DNA of 64,000 bases, from NCBI RefSeq assembly GCF_047511655.1, contig NC_133390.1, forward strand, positions 117,966,083 through 118,030,082, in the 5' to 3' direction. This DNA is from Castor canadensis. Its lineage: Eukaryota > Chordata > Mammalia > Rodentia > Castoridae. Positions 1 through 8,665 of this stretch are shown here, piece after piece; position 1 is the first letter of the stretch; every line of letters starts with the position of its first letter. The notes below the pieces were generated by a model. It searched no databases. It was not told the DNA's origin and worked only from the letters and a program-made list of their open reading frames with translations. The translations under genes were made by a program, and so were the position numbers.

Positions 1-280
1 AGCACAGGATGCCCCGCGCAGGATAAGATAAACAGGATGGGTGCAGGTGGAATGTGAGGAATGTGAGGAATGTGAGCAGATTGCAAAAGACGACTAGAAG
101 TACATGCAAGATGTGCCCTGCCTGCTTGCTGAATGTAACCACGTGCGTGAATACTGACCCTTGAATCTATAGGCTAAGAAGTAATGTACTCTTAAATGGA
201 TAGGCTGGAAATGTATGTGGTGTTACAAACTCATTGGCTATGTACTGTGCGGGCTTTTGCTGTAACGGCCAGTAGGGGCC

Positions 281-287
281 TATATAA
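281..287 (+). promoter_or_regulatory. 5' LTR TATA box
   Basis: TATATAA lies 44 bases downstream of an inverted CCAAT box (233-237). Transcription would be expected to start near 308-315, which would mark the U3/R border. The start site is inferred from spacing only. Confidence 0.8.
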
Positions 288-372
288 GATCTTCCCTAAA
301 GAGGCTCGGGGTCTTGTCTGCCCAATCGGACCTGTGTGTCTGTGTGGGAGCTTGACCCTGGCTTGCCAGCTC

Positions 373-378
373 AATAAA
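373..378 (+). terminator. Polyadenylation signal in 5' LTR
   Basis: AATAAA sits inside the R region about 60 bases after the predicted cap site, followed by a T/G-rich segment (CTGCTTTGTTGATTG). In the 5' LTR this copy is normally bypassed; the matching copy in the 3' LTR is the functional one. Confidence 0.75.
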
Positions 379-451
379 CTCTGCTTTGTTGATTGCATTC
401 ACGTGTGACTCTCTGTCTCTCGGAGGAATAGGATTCTTGGACCCTAACATT

Positions 452-469
452 TGGAGGTCCCACCGAGAT
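452..469 (+). promoter_or_regulatory. Primer-binding site, tRNA-Gln(UUG) type
   Basis: TGGAGGTCCCACCGAGAT follows the LTR end (CA) and a TT spacer. Its reverse complement, ATCTCGGTGGGACCTCCA, equals the 3' end of mammalian tRNA-Gln(UUG) plus CCA as I know it, with all 18 bases pairing. Most murine-leukemia-like viruses use tRNA-Pro. A Gln site places this element with GLN-type rodent gammaretroviruses, at least by primer use. Confidence 0.9.
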
Positions 470-574
470 ACCCTTTTTCGAGAAGGCAGACCGTCTATGA
501 GAAAGCAGAGGTGATTCCAAGTCCTAGGCATTGGGAGAGTCTGAGATTCTCATTTGGAGGGAACTAATTGGTAG
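470..574 (+). other. Proviral 5' leader, possible packaging and splice-donor region
   Basis: Untranslated leader between the primer-binding site and the first in-frame ATG. A weak splice-donor-like AGAG|GTGATT occurs near 507-516. A packaging signal is expected between here and gag in gammaretroviruses, but I cannot assign one by eye. Confidence 0.5.
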
Positions 575-940
575 ATGATTGTTCCCGTTTGGGCCGCAGC
601 AGGGATTTGGCCAATCCCCGAGGAGAATCATTCTGGGAATCTCGTTAAGGGGACCACAAGGTGCTGCTGGGAGAGGCTTTCCTCTCATTTGGGCTCAAGC
701 ATTTCAGGAATCCTGGGGCCAGGTGAAGAACTAATTGAACTAGTCAACCAACCACCCATCAAGTGGATGCCTTTTGGCCTGATATCCAAATTGGATGGTG
801 AGGAGGTTGAATGGGGTGCGCACCAGCGTGAGAGAAGGACCGGTCCAAGCGAGTGGCAGAGAGTGTTCTGTGTGTGTGGAGTTATTGTTGCTTTCACCCT
901 TTTTGTTCTATCTCTCCTGGCGGTTGCTTCTCATCCCACA
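575..940 (+). CDS. Glyco-Gag-like leader reading frame joined in frame to Gag
   Basis: An ATG at 575 opens 122 codons that run without a stop into the Gag matrix domain. Residues 97-118 are strongly hydrophobic (CGVIVAFTLFVLSLLAVA at the core). The residues just before them are basic and polar (RERRTGPSEWQR), as in a type II signal anchor. In murine gammaretroviruses an N-extended Gag is made from an upstream CUG, is inserted in the membrane and glycosylated, and counteracts host restriction; this layout matches. Here the start would be an ATG with a poor context (T at -3). Homology of the leader itself is not proven. It could be chance openness, but the anchor placed directly before the matrix start argues against that. 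Confidence 0.6.
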
Positions 941-2640
941 GTGGGACAGGGACAAGCAACCCCAAAGTCTTTGATTCTCTCTCACTTTCCAGAAGTCAAA
1001 AAAAGGGCATTAAATGTGGGTCTGGTCATTAAGAAAGGTAAGTTCAACACCCTTTGTTCTGCAGAATGGCCCACCTTCGGAGTCAGATGGCCCATTCAAG
1101 GTTCCCTCTCCCTAGACCTGATCACTAAGGTCAAGGCTGTCATTTTCCGACCAGGCAATCAAGGCCACCCAGATCAGGTCCCCTACATTTTGGTTTGGGA
1201 AGATTTAGCAGGGAACCTCCCCTGTTGGTTAACAGCTTTTCTGACTCACCCCTCCAGTTTGGCTCCCGGGGCTAAAACCCCAGTCACGTCTGCCTTGGTC
1301 ATAAAAGAGGAAGAGAAACCTCCCCTTCCCTCCCTGACCAGTCCTCAAAATAGGACACCCTCTTTACCACCCCCGGTCTTACCGGAGAGTTCCCCCCTTT
1401 ACCCGTCCCTTGCGGGTGTAGAGGAAGATTGGCCGCCCCCATACGTGACTCCCCCTCGTCAGGCCAGTGCTCCAGAGGAGGAAATTTCCTCATCCTCCTC
1501 AACAGGACCAATGACCGGAGGAGGAATGGGTCGAAGACTCTGCCCCCAAGGGGTACGGGAAAGGGAGGGAGAAGATGGGCCCTCCTCATCAACACATGGG
1601 GAGGAAACTGTCCCCACATTTCCAGTCTGGACGGTAGGCCAAGGAGGACCGGGAGGGGGACAACAGTTTCAGTACTGGCCCTTCTCCTCCAGTGATCTAT
1701 ATAACTGGAGGACGCAGAACCCACCCTTTTCAGAAGACCCTAAGTGTCTCATAGATCTCCTGGAGTCCGTCATGCATACACACCGCCCCACATGGGACGA
1801 CTGTCACCAGCTGCTCAATACTCTTTTTATGACGGAGGAGCAGGAGCGCATCCTCCACGAAGCTAGAAAGAACATCTTGGGGGACAACGGGAGACCCACA
1901 ACCCTCCAACCGGCCATAGACGAGGCCTTCCCCCATGCCACCCTGATTGGGATTTCGGGACCACAGAAGGTAGGGAGCATCTCCGAATCTACCGCCAGAC
2001 TCTTATGGCAGGTCTCCGAGCGGCCACTAGGAGGCCCACCAACTTTGCAAAGGTAAAGGCAGTTGTCCAAGGGGAAAATGAAAGCCCGGCCAGTTTCTTA
2101 GAGCGCCTCTATGAGGCATACCGTCAGTACATCCCTATTGACCCCAAGGTGGAGATCCACCGGTCTGCTGTGGTACTCTCATTCATTAATCAGGCAGCTC
2201 CAGACATTAGGAGAAAACTCAATAAACAAGAAAACTTAGGGGAGATGACCATTAGGGAAATGTTACAGACAGCGGAGAAGGTCTTTACCACAAGGGAAAC
2301 TCCAGAAGAAAGGGAGGAAAGGCGGAGAAATGAAGACAGGGAGGCCCAGGAGAAATTGAGATAGGAGGACAGGGAGTTCCAGGCTAAGGAGAACCAAAAA
2401 CAACAAAGAGAAATGGCCCATATTTTCCTAGCGGGTGTCCAGGACCAACCCAGGGAAGGGGGCCACGCCAGGACCCCGGATAAGGAACACTGTTTTTACT
2501 GTAAGGAGACTGGGCATTGGAAGAGAGAGTGCCCTAAGTTAAAGGGAAGAAGAGGGTTTGGCAGGAGACCGGGAGGTAACAGGGAAAGGGAACAAGCAGT
2601 GGAGCAGGCCAGAGTCCTTCTAGCTGGAGAAGAGGACTGA
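941..2640 (+). pseudogene. gag: Gag polyprotein (MA-p12-CA-NC), disrupted
   Basis: Structural polyprotein of the provirus. At 941 the expected initiator reads GTG, followed by GQ, the glycine normally myristoylated. Matrix follows, then a proline-rich p12-like segment with the late-domain motif PPPY at 1433-1444, which recruits NEDD4-type ligases. Next is capsid, with YWPFSSSDLYNW and a major homology region near 2065-2150. Nucleocapsid has one zinc knuckle (CFYCKETGHWKREC). Breaks are as follows. Frame 2 is open to 2056, but capsid homology moves to frame 1 at about 1937-1942, consistent with loss of one base. An in-frame TAG lies at 2362-2364 in the charged region before NC. The frame ends at TGA 2638-2640, probably the natural readthrough stop. 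With the upstream leader included, the open part is 493 codons. Confidence 0.93.
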
Positions 2641-2680
2641 GGGAGACGGGGCTCGGACCCCCTCCCCGAGTCTTGGGTAA
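2638..2680 (+). promoter_or_regulatory. Gag-pol stop-codon readthrough site with downstream stem
   Basis: Gag ends in TGA at 2638-2640 and pol continues in the same frame (frame 1), the arrangement used by gammaretroviruses for translational readthrough. Ten bases downstream, GCTCGG (2651-2656) can pair with CCGAGT (2666-2671). The C-rich loop (2658-2662) can also pair with GGG at 2675-2677, which would give a pseudoknot. Murine leukemia virus uses UAG followed by a pseudoknot at similar spacing; here the stop is UGA. The fold is drawn by eye. Confidence 0.65.
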
Positions 2681-5325
2681 CTGTATGTGTGGAGGGGAAG
2701 CCGATGGGGTTCATGGTGGATACCGGCGCCCAGTATTCGGTCTTAAACAAGGCATGTGGACCTTTGAACAAGGAACGAACAAGTGTCGTTCAGGGGGCCA
2801 CAGGTACACAGTTATGCTCATGGACTACCAAAAGAAAGGTAGACTTAGAAAAACACCAGGTCACACACTCCTTCCTGGTCGTCCCTGAGAGCCCCGCTCC
2901 CTTGCTCGGATGGGACCTGCTCACCAAAGTAGGGGCCCATATCTATTTTGAACCAGATGAAATAATTGTGACTGATCGGGAGGGGAGCCCGATACACGTC
3001 CTTCCCCTATCATTGGCTGACGAATATCGACTGTTTGAGAGCCGACAGGAGCCAGGAGGGGACATAGCCCAATGGCTAAAAAGGTTTCCCACGGCCTGGG
3101 CAGAGACTGCGGGAATTGGCCTTTCTAAACACCTCCCTCCCGTAGTTATACAATTGAAGGCTTCCGCTCTTCCCATTTGGGTAAAACAGTATCCTATGCC
3201 CAAAGAGGCTCGAAGAGGCATAGCCCCTCATATCCGCAGGCTAATAAAGGACGGAATACTGCAGCCTTGTCGATCCGCCTGGAATACTCCTCTGCTCCCC
3301 ATCCAAAAGCCAGGAAGCGGGGACTATAGGCCTGTGCAAGACCTGCAAAAGGTAAATGAGCGGGCGGAGGACATTCATCCCACTGTACCGAATCCCTATA
3401 CCTTGCTCAGTCACCTACCGCCCTCACAAGTATGGTATACAACCCTTGATTTGAAAGATGCTTTCTTCAGCATTCCATTGTCAAAAATCAGCCAGCCGCT
3501 ATTTGCATTCGAATGGCAAGAGGATGGGGGCTGGACCAGACAGCTCACTTGGACCAGACTGCCACAAGGATTTAAAAATTCTCCCACCCTGTTTAATGAG
3601 GCCCTGAGCCAGGACCTGGAGCCCTTTCGCCGGAGTCACCCGCGAGTCACTCTACTACAGTACGTTGATGACTTACTGTTAGTGGCAGAAACCCGAGAGG
3701 AGTGCAGCGAGGCTACTAAACACCTGCTAACAGAGTTAGGTGAGCTGGGATATTGGGCGAGTGCCAAGAAGACACACATCTGTGAAAGGTCAGTGACATA
3801 TCTGGGTTATCGGATCACAGATGGGGCAAGATGGTTGACTGATGCCATGAAACAGACTATTTTGACTATTCCACCCCCCACATCCACTAGGGGAGTGAGA
3901 GAGTACCTGGGCTCCGCAGGGTTCTGTAGACTCTGGATTCCGGGATTTGCGGAGATAGCCAGACCCCTATATGAGGCCACCAAAGAGGCTCTGGATTGGA
4001 GGTGGGGAGAGGAACAACAGCGGGCCTTTGACCAGCTAAAGGCTGCCCTTCTCCAGGCCCCTGCCTTGACCCTACCAGACCCCACAAAATCATTCACTCT
4101 GTTTGTGGATGAAAAAAACGGGGTAGCCAAAGGAGTCCTGACCCAACAGTTAGGTCCCTGGAAGAGACCTGTGGCGTATCTTTCCAAGAAATTAGATGCA
4201 GTAGCATCAGGATGGCCCCCCTGCCTCCGCATCATAGTGGCCGTTGCCATGTTAGTGAGAGAAGCAGACAAATTAACCTTTGGACAGGCCCTCTGGGTCA
4301 CAGCCCCTCACCCGGTGGAGGGAGTCCTTAAGCAACCCCCTGGGAAATGGATGACAAATGCCAGGCTCACCCACTACCAGGGGCTCTTGCTGGATTCCCC
4401 TCAGATCACCTTCACAGATCCCGTAACTCTGAACCCTGCCACCCTGTTGCCCAACCCGGAACTACAGACACCTGTCCATGACTGCAAGGAGTTCCTCTCC
4501 AAAGTTACCCAGGTACGGGTTGACCTAAAGGACAACCCACTGTCCGGCTGTAAATTAAACTGGTACACTGATGGAAGCAGTTTTGTCCAAGAAGGAGTCC
4601 AAAGAGCAGGGGCAGCAGTGGTCGACCAAGAAGGAAACACGGTATGGAGCAGCGGCCTCCCACCCGGAACCTCAGCCCAAAAGGCAGAATTAATTGCCTT
4701 GGCCAAGGCCCTGGAAAGGGCAGAAGGAAAACGAGTCAATATCTACACCGATAGCCGCTATGCTTTCGGTACCATCCACGTCCACGGAGCCATCTATAGC
4801 GAAAGGGGATTTCGCACAGCAGAAGAAAAAGGCTTAAAAAACCTGGCCGAAGTCCAGTGTCTATTAATAGCAGTGGAAAAACCGAAGGCAGTGGCAGTGA
4901 TGTATGTCCCAGGCCATCAGTCTGCCAAGACTCCAGAAGCTGTCGGTAACAACAGGGCGGATCAAGAAGCTAGGAGAGCAGCAATGGTGAGTCCCTCCAT
5001 GGTCGCGGCTATAGATGTGCCTGTCCCCGAGCTCCCTTCACTACCTCCCCGACTAGAGTACTCCTCCGAGGATTTCACTTGGATGAGAGCCCACTCCCTC
5101 ACTAGAAAAAGGGAGGATAAATGGAAAAGTGACTTAAAAGGCAAGCTAATCCTGCCCGAGAAACTCGGCCGATTCCTGTTGGCTAACTTACATAAGTCCA
5201 CCCACTTGGGGCGGAGAAAGTTGCTAGACTTGCTGACATCTGCACAACTCCGATTTCCGAACCAGACCGCAGCCATCCGTCAAATTGTGGAGGATTGTGC
5301 TAGCTGTACAGCTATGAAACCAGGA
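2641..5325 (+). CDS. pol: Pol N-terminal part: protease, reverse transcriptase, RNase H, start of integrase
   Basis: An uninterrupted stretch of about 895 codons in the gag frame, reached by readthrough of the UGA. Protease has the active-site triad DTGA at 2719-2730. Reverse transcriptase has the catalytic aspartate of TLDLKDAFF at 3448, the LPQGFKNSPTLF motif, and YVDD at 3661-3672. RNase H has its acidic residues at D4570 (YTDGSS), E4687 (KAELIAL), D4750 (YTDSRY) and D4960 (NRADQEA), each given by first codon base. The integrase zinc domain follows, with HX3H from 5191 and CX2C from 5296. The frame then meets TGA at 5326-5328. Every catalytic residue I could check in PR, RT and RNase H is present. 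Expression would still need Gag translation through a broken gag, so function is doubtful. Confidence 0.93.
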
Positions 5326-6265
5326 TGAAGGGAGGGGCACCACACAGGTATTCAGGAACGGGGGAGGGCCCTGGGAAGAAGCTGGGAAGTGGATTTTACC
5401 GAAGTAAAACCAGGGAAGTTTGGGTACAAATATTTGCTAGTTCATAGATACCTTTTCGGGCTGGGTGGAGGTATTTCCTACAAAGAGGGAGACGAGTCAG
5501 GTAGTGGCAAAAGCCTTACTAGAGGAAATCATACCCAGGTACGGGGTGCCTGAGGCAATTGGGTCAGATAACAGTCCGGCTTTCATTAGTAAAGTCCTGC
5601 AGGGAATAGCCCAGGCTATGGGGGCCAATTGGAAACTACATTGTGAATATAACCCCCAGAGCTCAGGGCAAGTAGAAAGGATGAATCAGACACTAAAGGA
5701 GACTTTAGCCAAACTGGCCCTGGAGACTGGTGGTGATTGGGTGACACTCCTTCCCTTGGCCATCTTCTGAGTCCGGAACTCCCCTTATGTCCATGGGCTA
5801 ACCCCCTTTGAGATCCTGTATGGGGCTCCACCCCCCATCATTCAAAGGACCTTAAGCCCGGGACTAGGTGATCTGGCCCCAAATTACCTGACTATGCTAC
5901 AGGCTCTAGCTAAGGTGCAACAACAAATATGGCCCTTAATTCAAGCATACCAGACTACTGAGAGGGTCCCGACTCCAGAACATGGCATAGTCCCGGGTGA
6001 CATGGTATGGGTTAAAAGGCATCAGTCCAAAACCCTAGAGCCTAGATGGAAAGGACCTTATGTTGTACTGCTTACTACCCCCACCACCCTCAAGGTCGAT
6101 GGAATTGCACCATGGGTACACCACTCCCATGTGAGACGGGCACGTCCTCAGGAGGAGCAGGGAAATTGGACCGCACGACAGCATCCCACAAATCCACTCA
6201 AGCTCCGGCTGATATGGGATGCTCCGGAAAATGAAAACACCTCAGATGCTCCGCAGCCCTCCTAG
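5326..6265 (+). pseudogene. pol: Integrase, disrupted
   Basis: Continuation of pol past TGA 5326-5328. The first catalytic aspartate (VDFTEV, codon at 5392) is in frame 1. At about 5437-5447 the homology moves to frame 2, consistent with one inserted base. The second aspartate (IGSDNSPAF, 5567) and the glutamate (GQVERMN, 5675) are in frame 2 with exactly 35 residues between them, the D-35-E spacing of retroviral integrases. A further in-frame TGA lies at 5768-5770. The C-terminal domain (VWVKRH, then WKGPYVVLLTTPT) follows and the frame ends with TAG at 6263-6265. The active site is therefore split across two frames, and no working integrase is encoded. Confidence 0.92.
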
Positions 6266-8225
6266 AATGGGATCATCACCTGGGTCCACTACACCCACAT
6301 CAGACCGGCGGACCCGGTAGCTGTGAAGGAAGACTTCCTGCCAACAAGAAGGTTGTCCCACCACAAGGACAATTCCTTCAAACTCAAACTTCAGCAAACT
6401 GGACCTCGGTAATCTTATTCCTTTTTCTAACCCTGTCCACCACTTGCTTGGGGCATACAAATCCACATCAAGCTTTTAACCTGACCTGGATGATTGTAGA
6501 TGTATCCACAGGAGACATTCTTAACCAGACCTCCAAGGTGACCCCTCCCAGCACCTGGTTCCCAGAATTATACTTTGACTTAAGGGCCTTATTCACTGGC
6601 AGGGGACAATGGGATTTGCACCAAAGTTACTTCTATGTCTGCCCCACTCCCCAACCCAACCACAGAAAAAAATGTGGAGGAATCGCAGACTATTATTGTA
6701 AGTCATGGGGTTGTGAGAGCTCAGGGGACATATGGTGGCCACCCCCCAAACAGGGGGATCTTATTCAGTTAAGTAGAGTCTCTCAATCTGGTATTACATA
6801 CCACCAACCTAGACCTATAAATAAGGGATGCCCAACTCCCCCCAATTGTAATCCCATTATGATAAATTTCACTGATCTAGGAAAAAAGGCGACAAATTGG
6901 GAATTGGGTAAATCCTGGGGAGTCAGACTCTACAAATCAAATCATCCAGGAGCCCTTTTTACCTTGCGGCGTATGCGACAACCAGTCTCTACTCTAACAA
7001 TAGGACCTAATCTCGTGTTAAGGCCTAATCCTGTGTTAAAGCCAGAGTTGTCTGAGGCAAAATTGGTTCCACGCACAACTCCCCGGATGCCCCAGAGTCA
7101 CTCCCAATGACTCTTAGAGTCCCAAAGCAACGCCCCCAGAACCCACAACCACCGTTCCCTTCGCTGTACCACCTAGCCCCCTGGAGACCTTGCTGTTTGC
7201 TACATTTGAGACCTTGAATAGGACAGCCCCTAATCTAACTGAGGCTTGCTGGCTTTGCTACAGCCCTTCGCCCCCTTTCTACGAGGCTATTGGAATCAAT
7301 TCCTCTTTTGTAGTCAACACCACCACTCCAATGGGTTGGGAGGCCTGACCCACCAGCCTAACCATGGCTCAGGTCAGTGGCCAAGGGACTTGTGTAGGGC
7401 AGGTCCCAAAAGGAAATAAAAAATTGTGCGCCCAAACTGGAATGCCTCCCATTGGATAACCCCGGCTGGAGTCGCCTGGTGGGCATGCTCGCTGAACGGG
7501 CTGACCCCCCACTTGGCTGGATCGGTCTTTAATGCCTCCCGGGAATTCTGCCTGATGGTGATAGTGGTGCCTAGAATCCTCTACCATCCAGCTGAATATC
7601 CCATTCTTTACTGGTCCAACCGCCCCCAGGCAAAAAGGGAGCCCATTACCACCCTAACCATCGCTACCCTATTTGGAATAGGCCTGGCAGGGGCGGGTAC
7701 CGGCATAGCCTCTCTGGCCACTCAGCACTCCGGCCTCACCTCCCTCAGGGCGGCCATCGATGAGGACCTAGACCGTATTGAAAAATCCATTAGCCACCTT
7801 GAAAAATCCCTAACTTCCCTATCCGAGGTAGTCCTCCAGAACCAGAGGGGACTGGACCTACTGTTCCTTAAGAATGGTGGCCTCTGTGCGGCTCTAGGGG
7901 AGGAATGTTGCTTTTATGCCAACCACACCGGGGTTGTTCGTGACTCTATGTCCAAACTTTGGGAAGGCCTAGAGCAACAAAAAGGGAAAGAGAGGCCAGG
8001 GAAGGCTGGTTCGAATCTTGGTTCAACCAGTCCCCTTGGTTAGCTACCCTCCTGTCTGCACTAGCAGGGCCGATAGTAATCCTCCTGTTACTGGTCACCA
8101 TAGGACCTTGTATTGTAAACCGACTTGTGACTTTCATCAAAAACTGAATTAACACTGTCCAACTTCTGGTCCTCCACCAACAATACCAGGCTCTTCATCC
8201 CCTTGAGAATGATTCCTCAATATAG
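6216..8225 (+). pseudogene. env: Envelope glycoprotein (SU-TM), disrupted
   Basis: Overlaps the end of integrase, as usual. Candidate ATGs in frame 3 (6216 onward) run into TAG at 6318-6320. The signal-peptide-like hydrophobic stretch (about 6400-6450) and SU are in frame 1, so the start is broken. SU is open to TGA 7108-7110 and shows sequons such as NLT, NQT and NFT. The CWLC motif (7247-7258) is in frame 2, with a stop at 7346. The SU C-terminus, cleavage region (QAKR, 7627-7638), fusion peptide ([18 protein letters not shown]) and CX6CC (7885-7911) are in frame 1. The membrane anchor (about 8040-8130) is in frame 3 and stops at TGA 8145. CWLC plus CX6CC indicates gammaretroviral-type disulfide-linked SU-TM. 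It is too damaged to make a full envelope. Confidence 0.92.
8148..8225 (+). other. R-peptide-like Env tail beyond a premature stop
   Basis: After TGA 8145-8147 the same frame stays open for 25 codons, ending at TAG 8223-8225 just before the polypurine tract. It contains a tyrosine motif of the YxxL type (YQAL). Position and motif match the cytoplasmic tail segment that gammaretroviral protease removes to activate fusion. The upstream TGA separates it from the membrane anchor. Confidence 0.65.
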
Positions 8226-8228
8226 CCC

Positions 8229-8244
8229 AAAGAAAAGGGGGGAA
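8229..8244 (+). promoter_or_regulatory. Polypurine tract
   Basis: Sixteen purines (AAAGAAAAGGGGGGAA) lie directly before the TG that begins the 3' LTR. They serve as the RNase H-resistant primer for plus-strand DNA synthesis. Confidence 0.93.
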
Positions 8245-8567
8245 TGAAAGGATGTACCCTTTGCCCCAGCAGATCCCCATAGCAGAAACCAGTAAAGCCA
8301 GCACAGGATGCCCCGTGCACAGGATGGGTGCAGGTGGAATGTGAGGAATGTGAGGAATGTGAGCAGATTGCAAAAGACGACTAGAAGTACATGCAAGATG
8401 TGCCCTGCCTGCTTGCTAAATGTAACCGCGTGCGTGAATACTGACCCTTGAATCTATAGGCTAAGAAGTAATGTACTCTTAAATGGATAGGCTGGAAATG
8501 TATGTGGTGTTACAAACTCATTGGCTATGTACTGTGCAGGCTTTTGCTGTAATGGCTGGTAGGGGCC

Positions 8568-8574
8568 TATATAA
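8568..8574 (+). promoter_or_regulatory. 3' LTR TATA box
   Basis: TATATAA with the same surroundings as the 5' copy. This LTR could in principle drive transcription into the flank at 8735 onward. Confidence 0.75.
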
Positions 8575-8659
8575 GATCTTCCCTAAAGAGGCTCGGGGTC
8601 TTGTCTGCCCAATCGGACCTGTGTGTCTGTGTGGGAGCTTGACCCTGGCTTGCCAGCTC

Positions 8660-8665
8660 AATAAA
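8660..8665 (+). terminator. 3' LTR polyadenylation signal
   Basis: AATAAA, followed by a T/G-rich segment about 10-20 bases downstream. Expected processing site for proviral RNA. Confidence 0.8.

Larger units (their letters stand above)
1..449 (+). repeat. 5' LTR, left end truncated by window edge
   Basis: Position 1 aligns with 8300 in the 3' LTR, so about 55 bases of U3 lie outside the window. The LTR ends in CA at 449, followed by TT and the primer-binding site. Against the 3' LTR it has about 9 substitutions, 8 of them transitions. It also carries 12 extra bases near 21-33 and 2 extra bases near 408. U3 contains three tandem 9-base units (GAATGTGAG) at 50-76, an inverted CCAAT (ATTGG) at 233-237, and TATATAA at 281-287. 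R/U5 holds AATAAA at 373-378. Confidence 0.96.

Noticed and set aside
196-408. 70-codon open frame in the 5' LTR and its twin at 8483-8695
   Set aside because: Both span promoter, R and U5 signals, and no LTR-encoded protein of this kind is known for gammaretroviruses. Openness is shared only because the LTRs are copies.
1299-1724. 141-codon minus-strand open frame opposite gag
   Set aside because: Antisense shadow of a proline-rich coding region. No independent motif.
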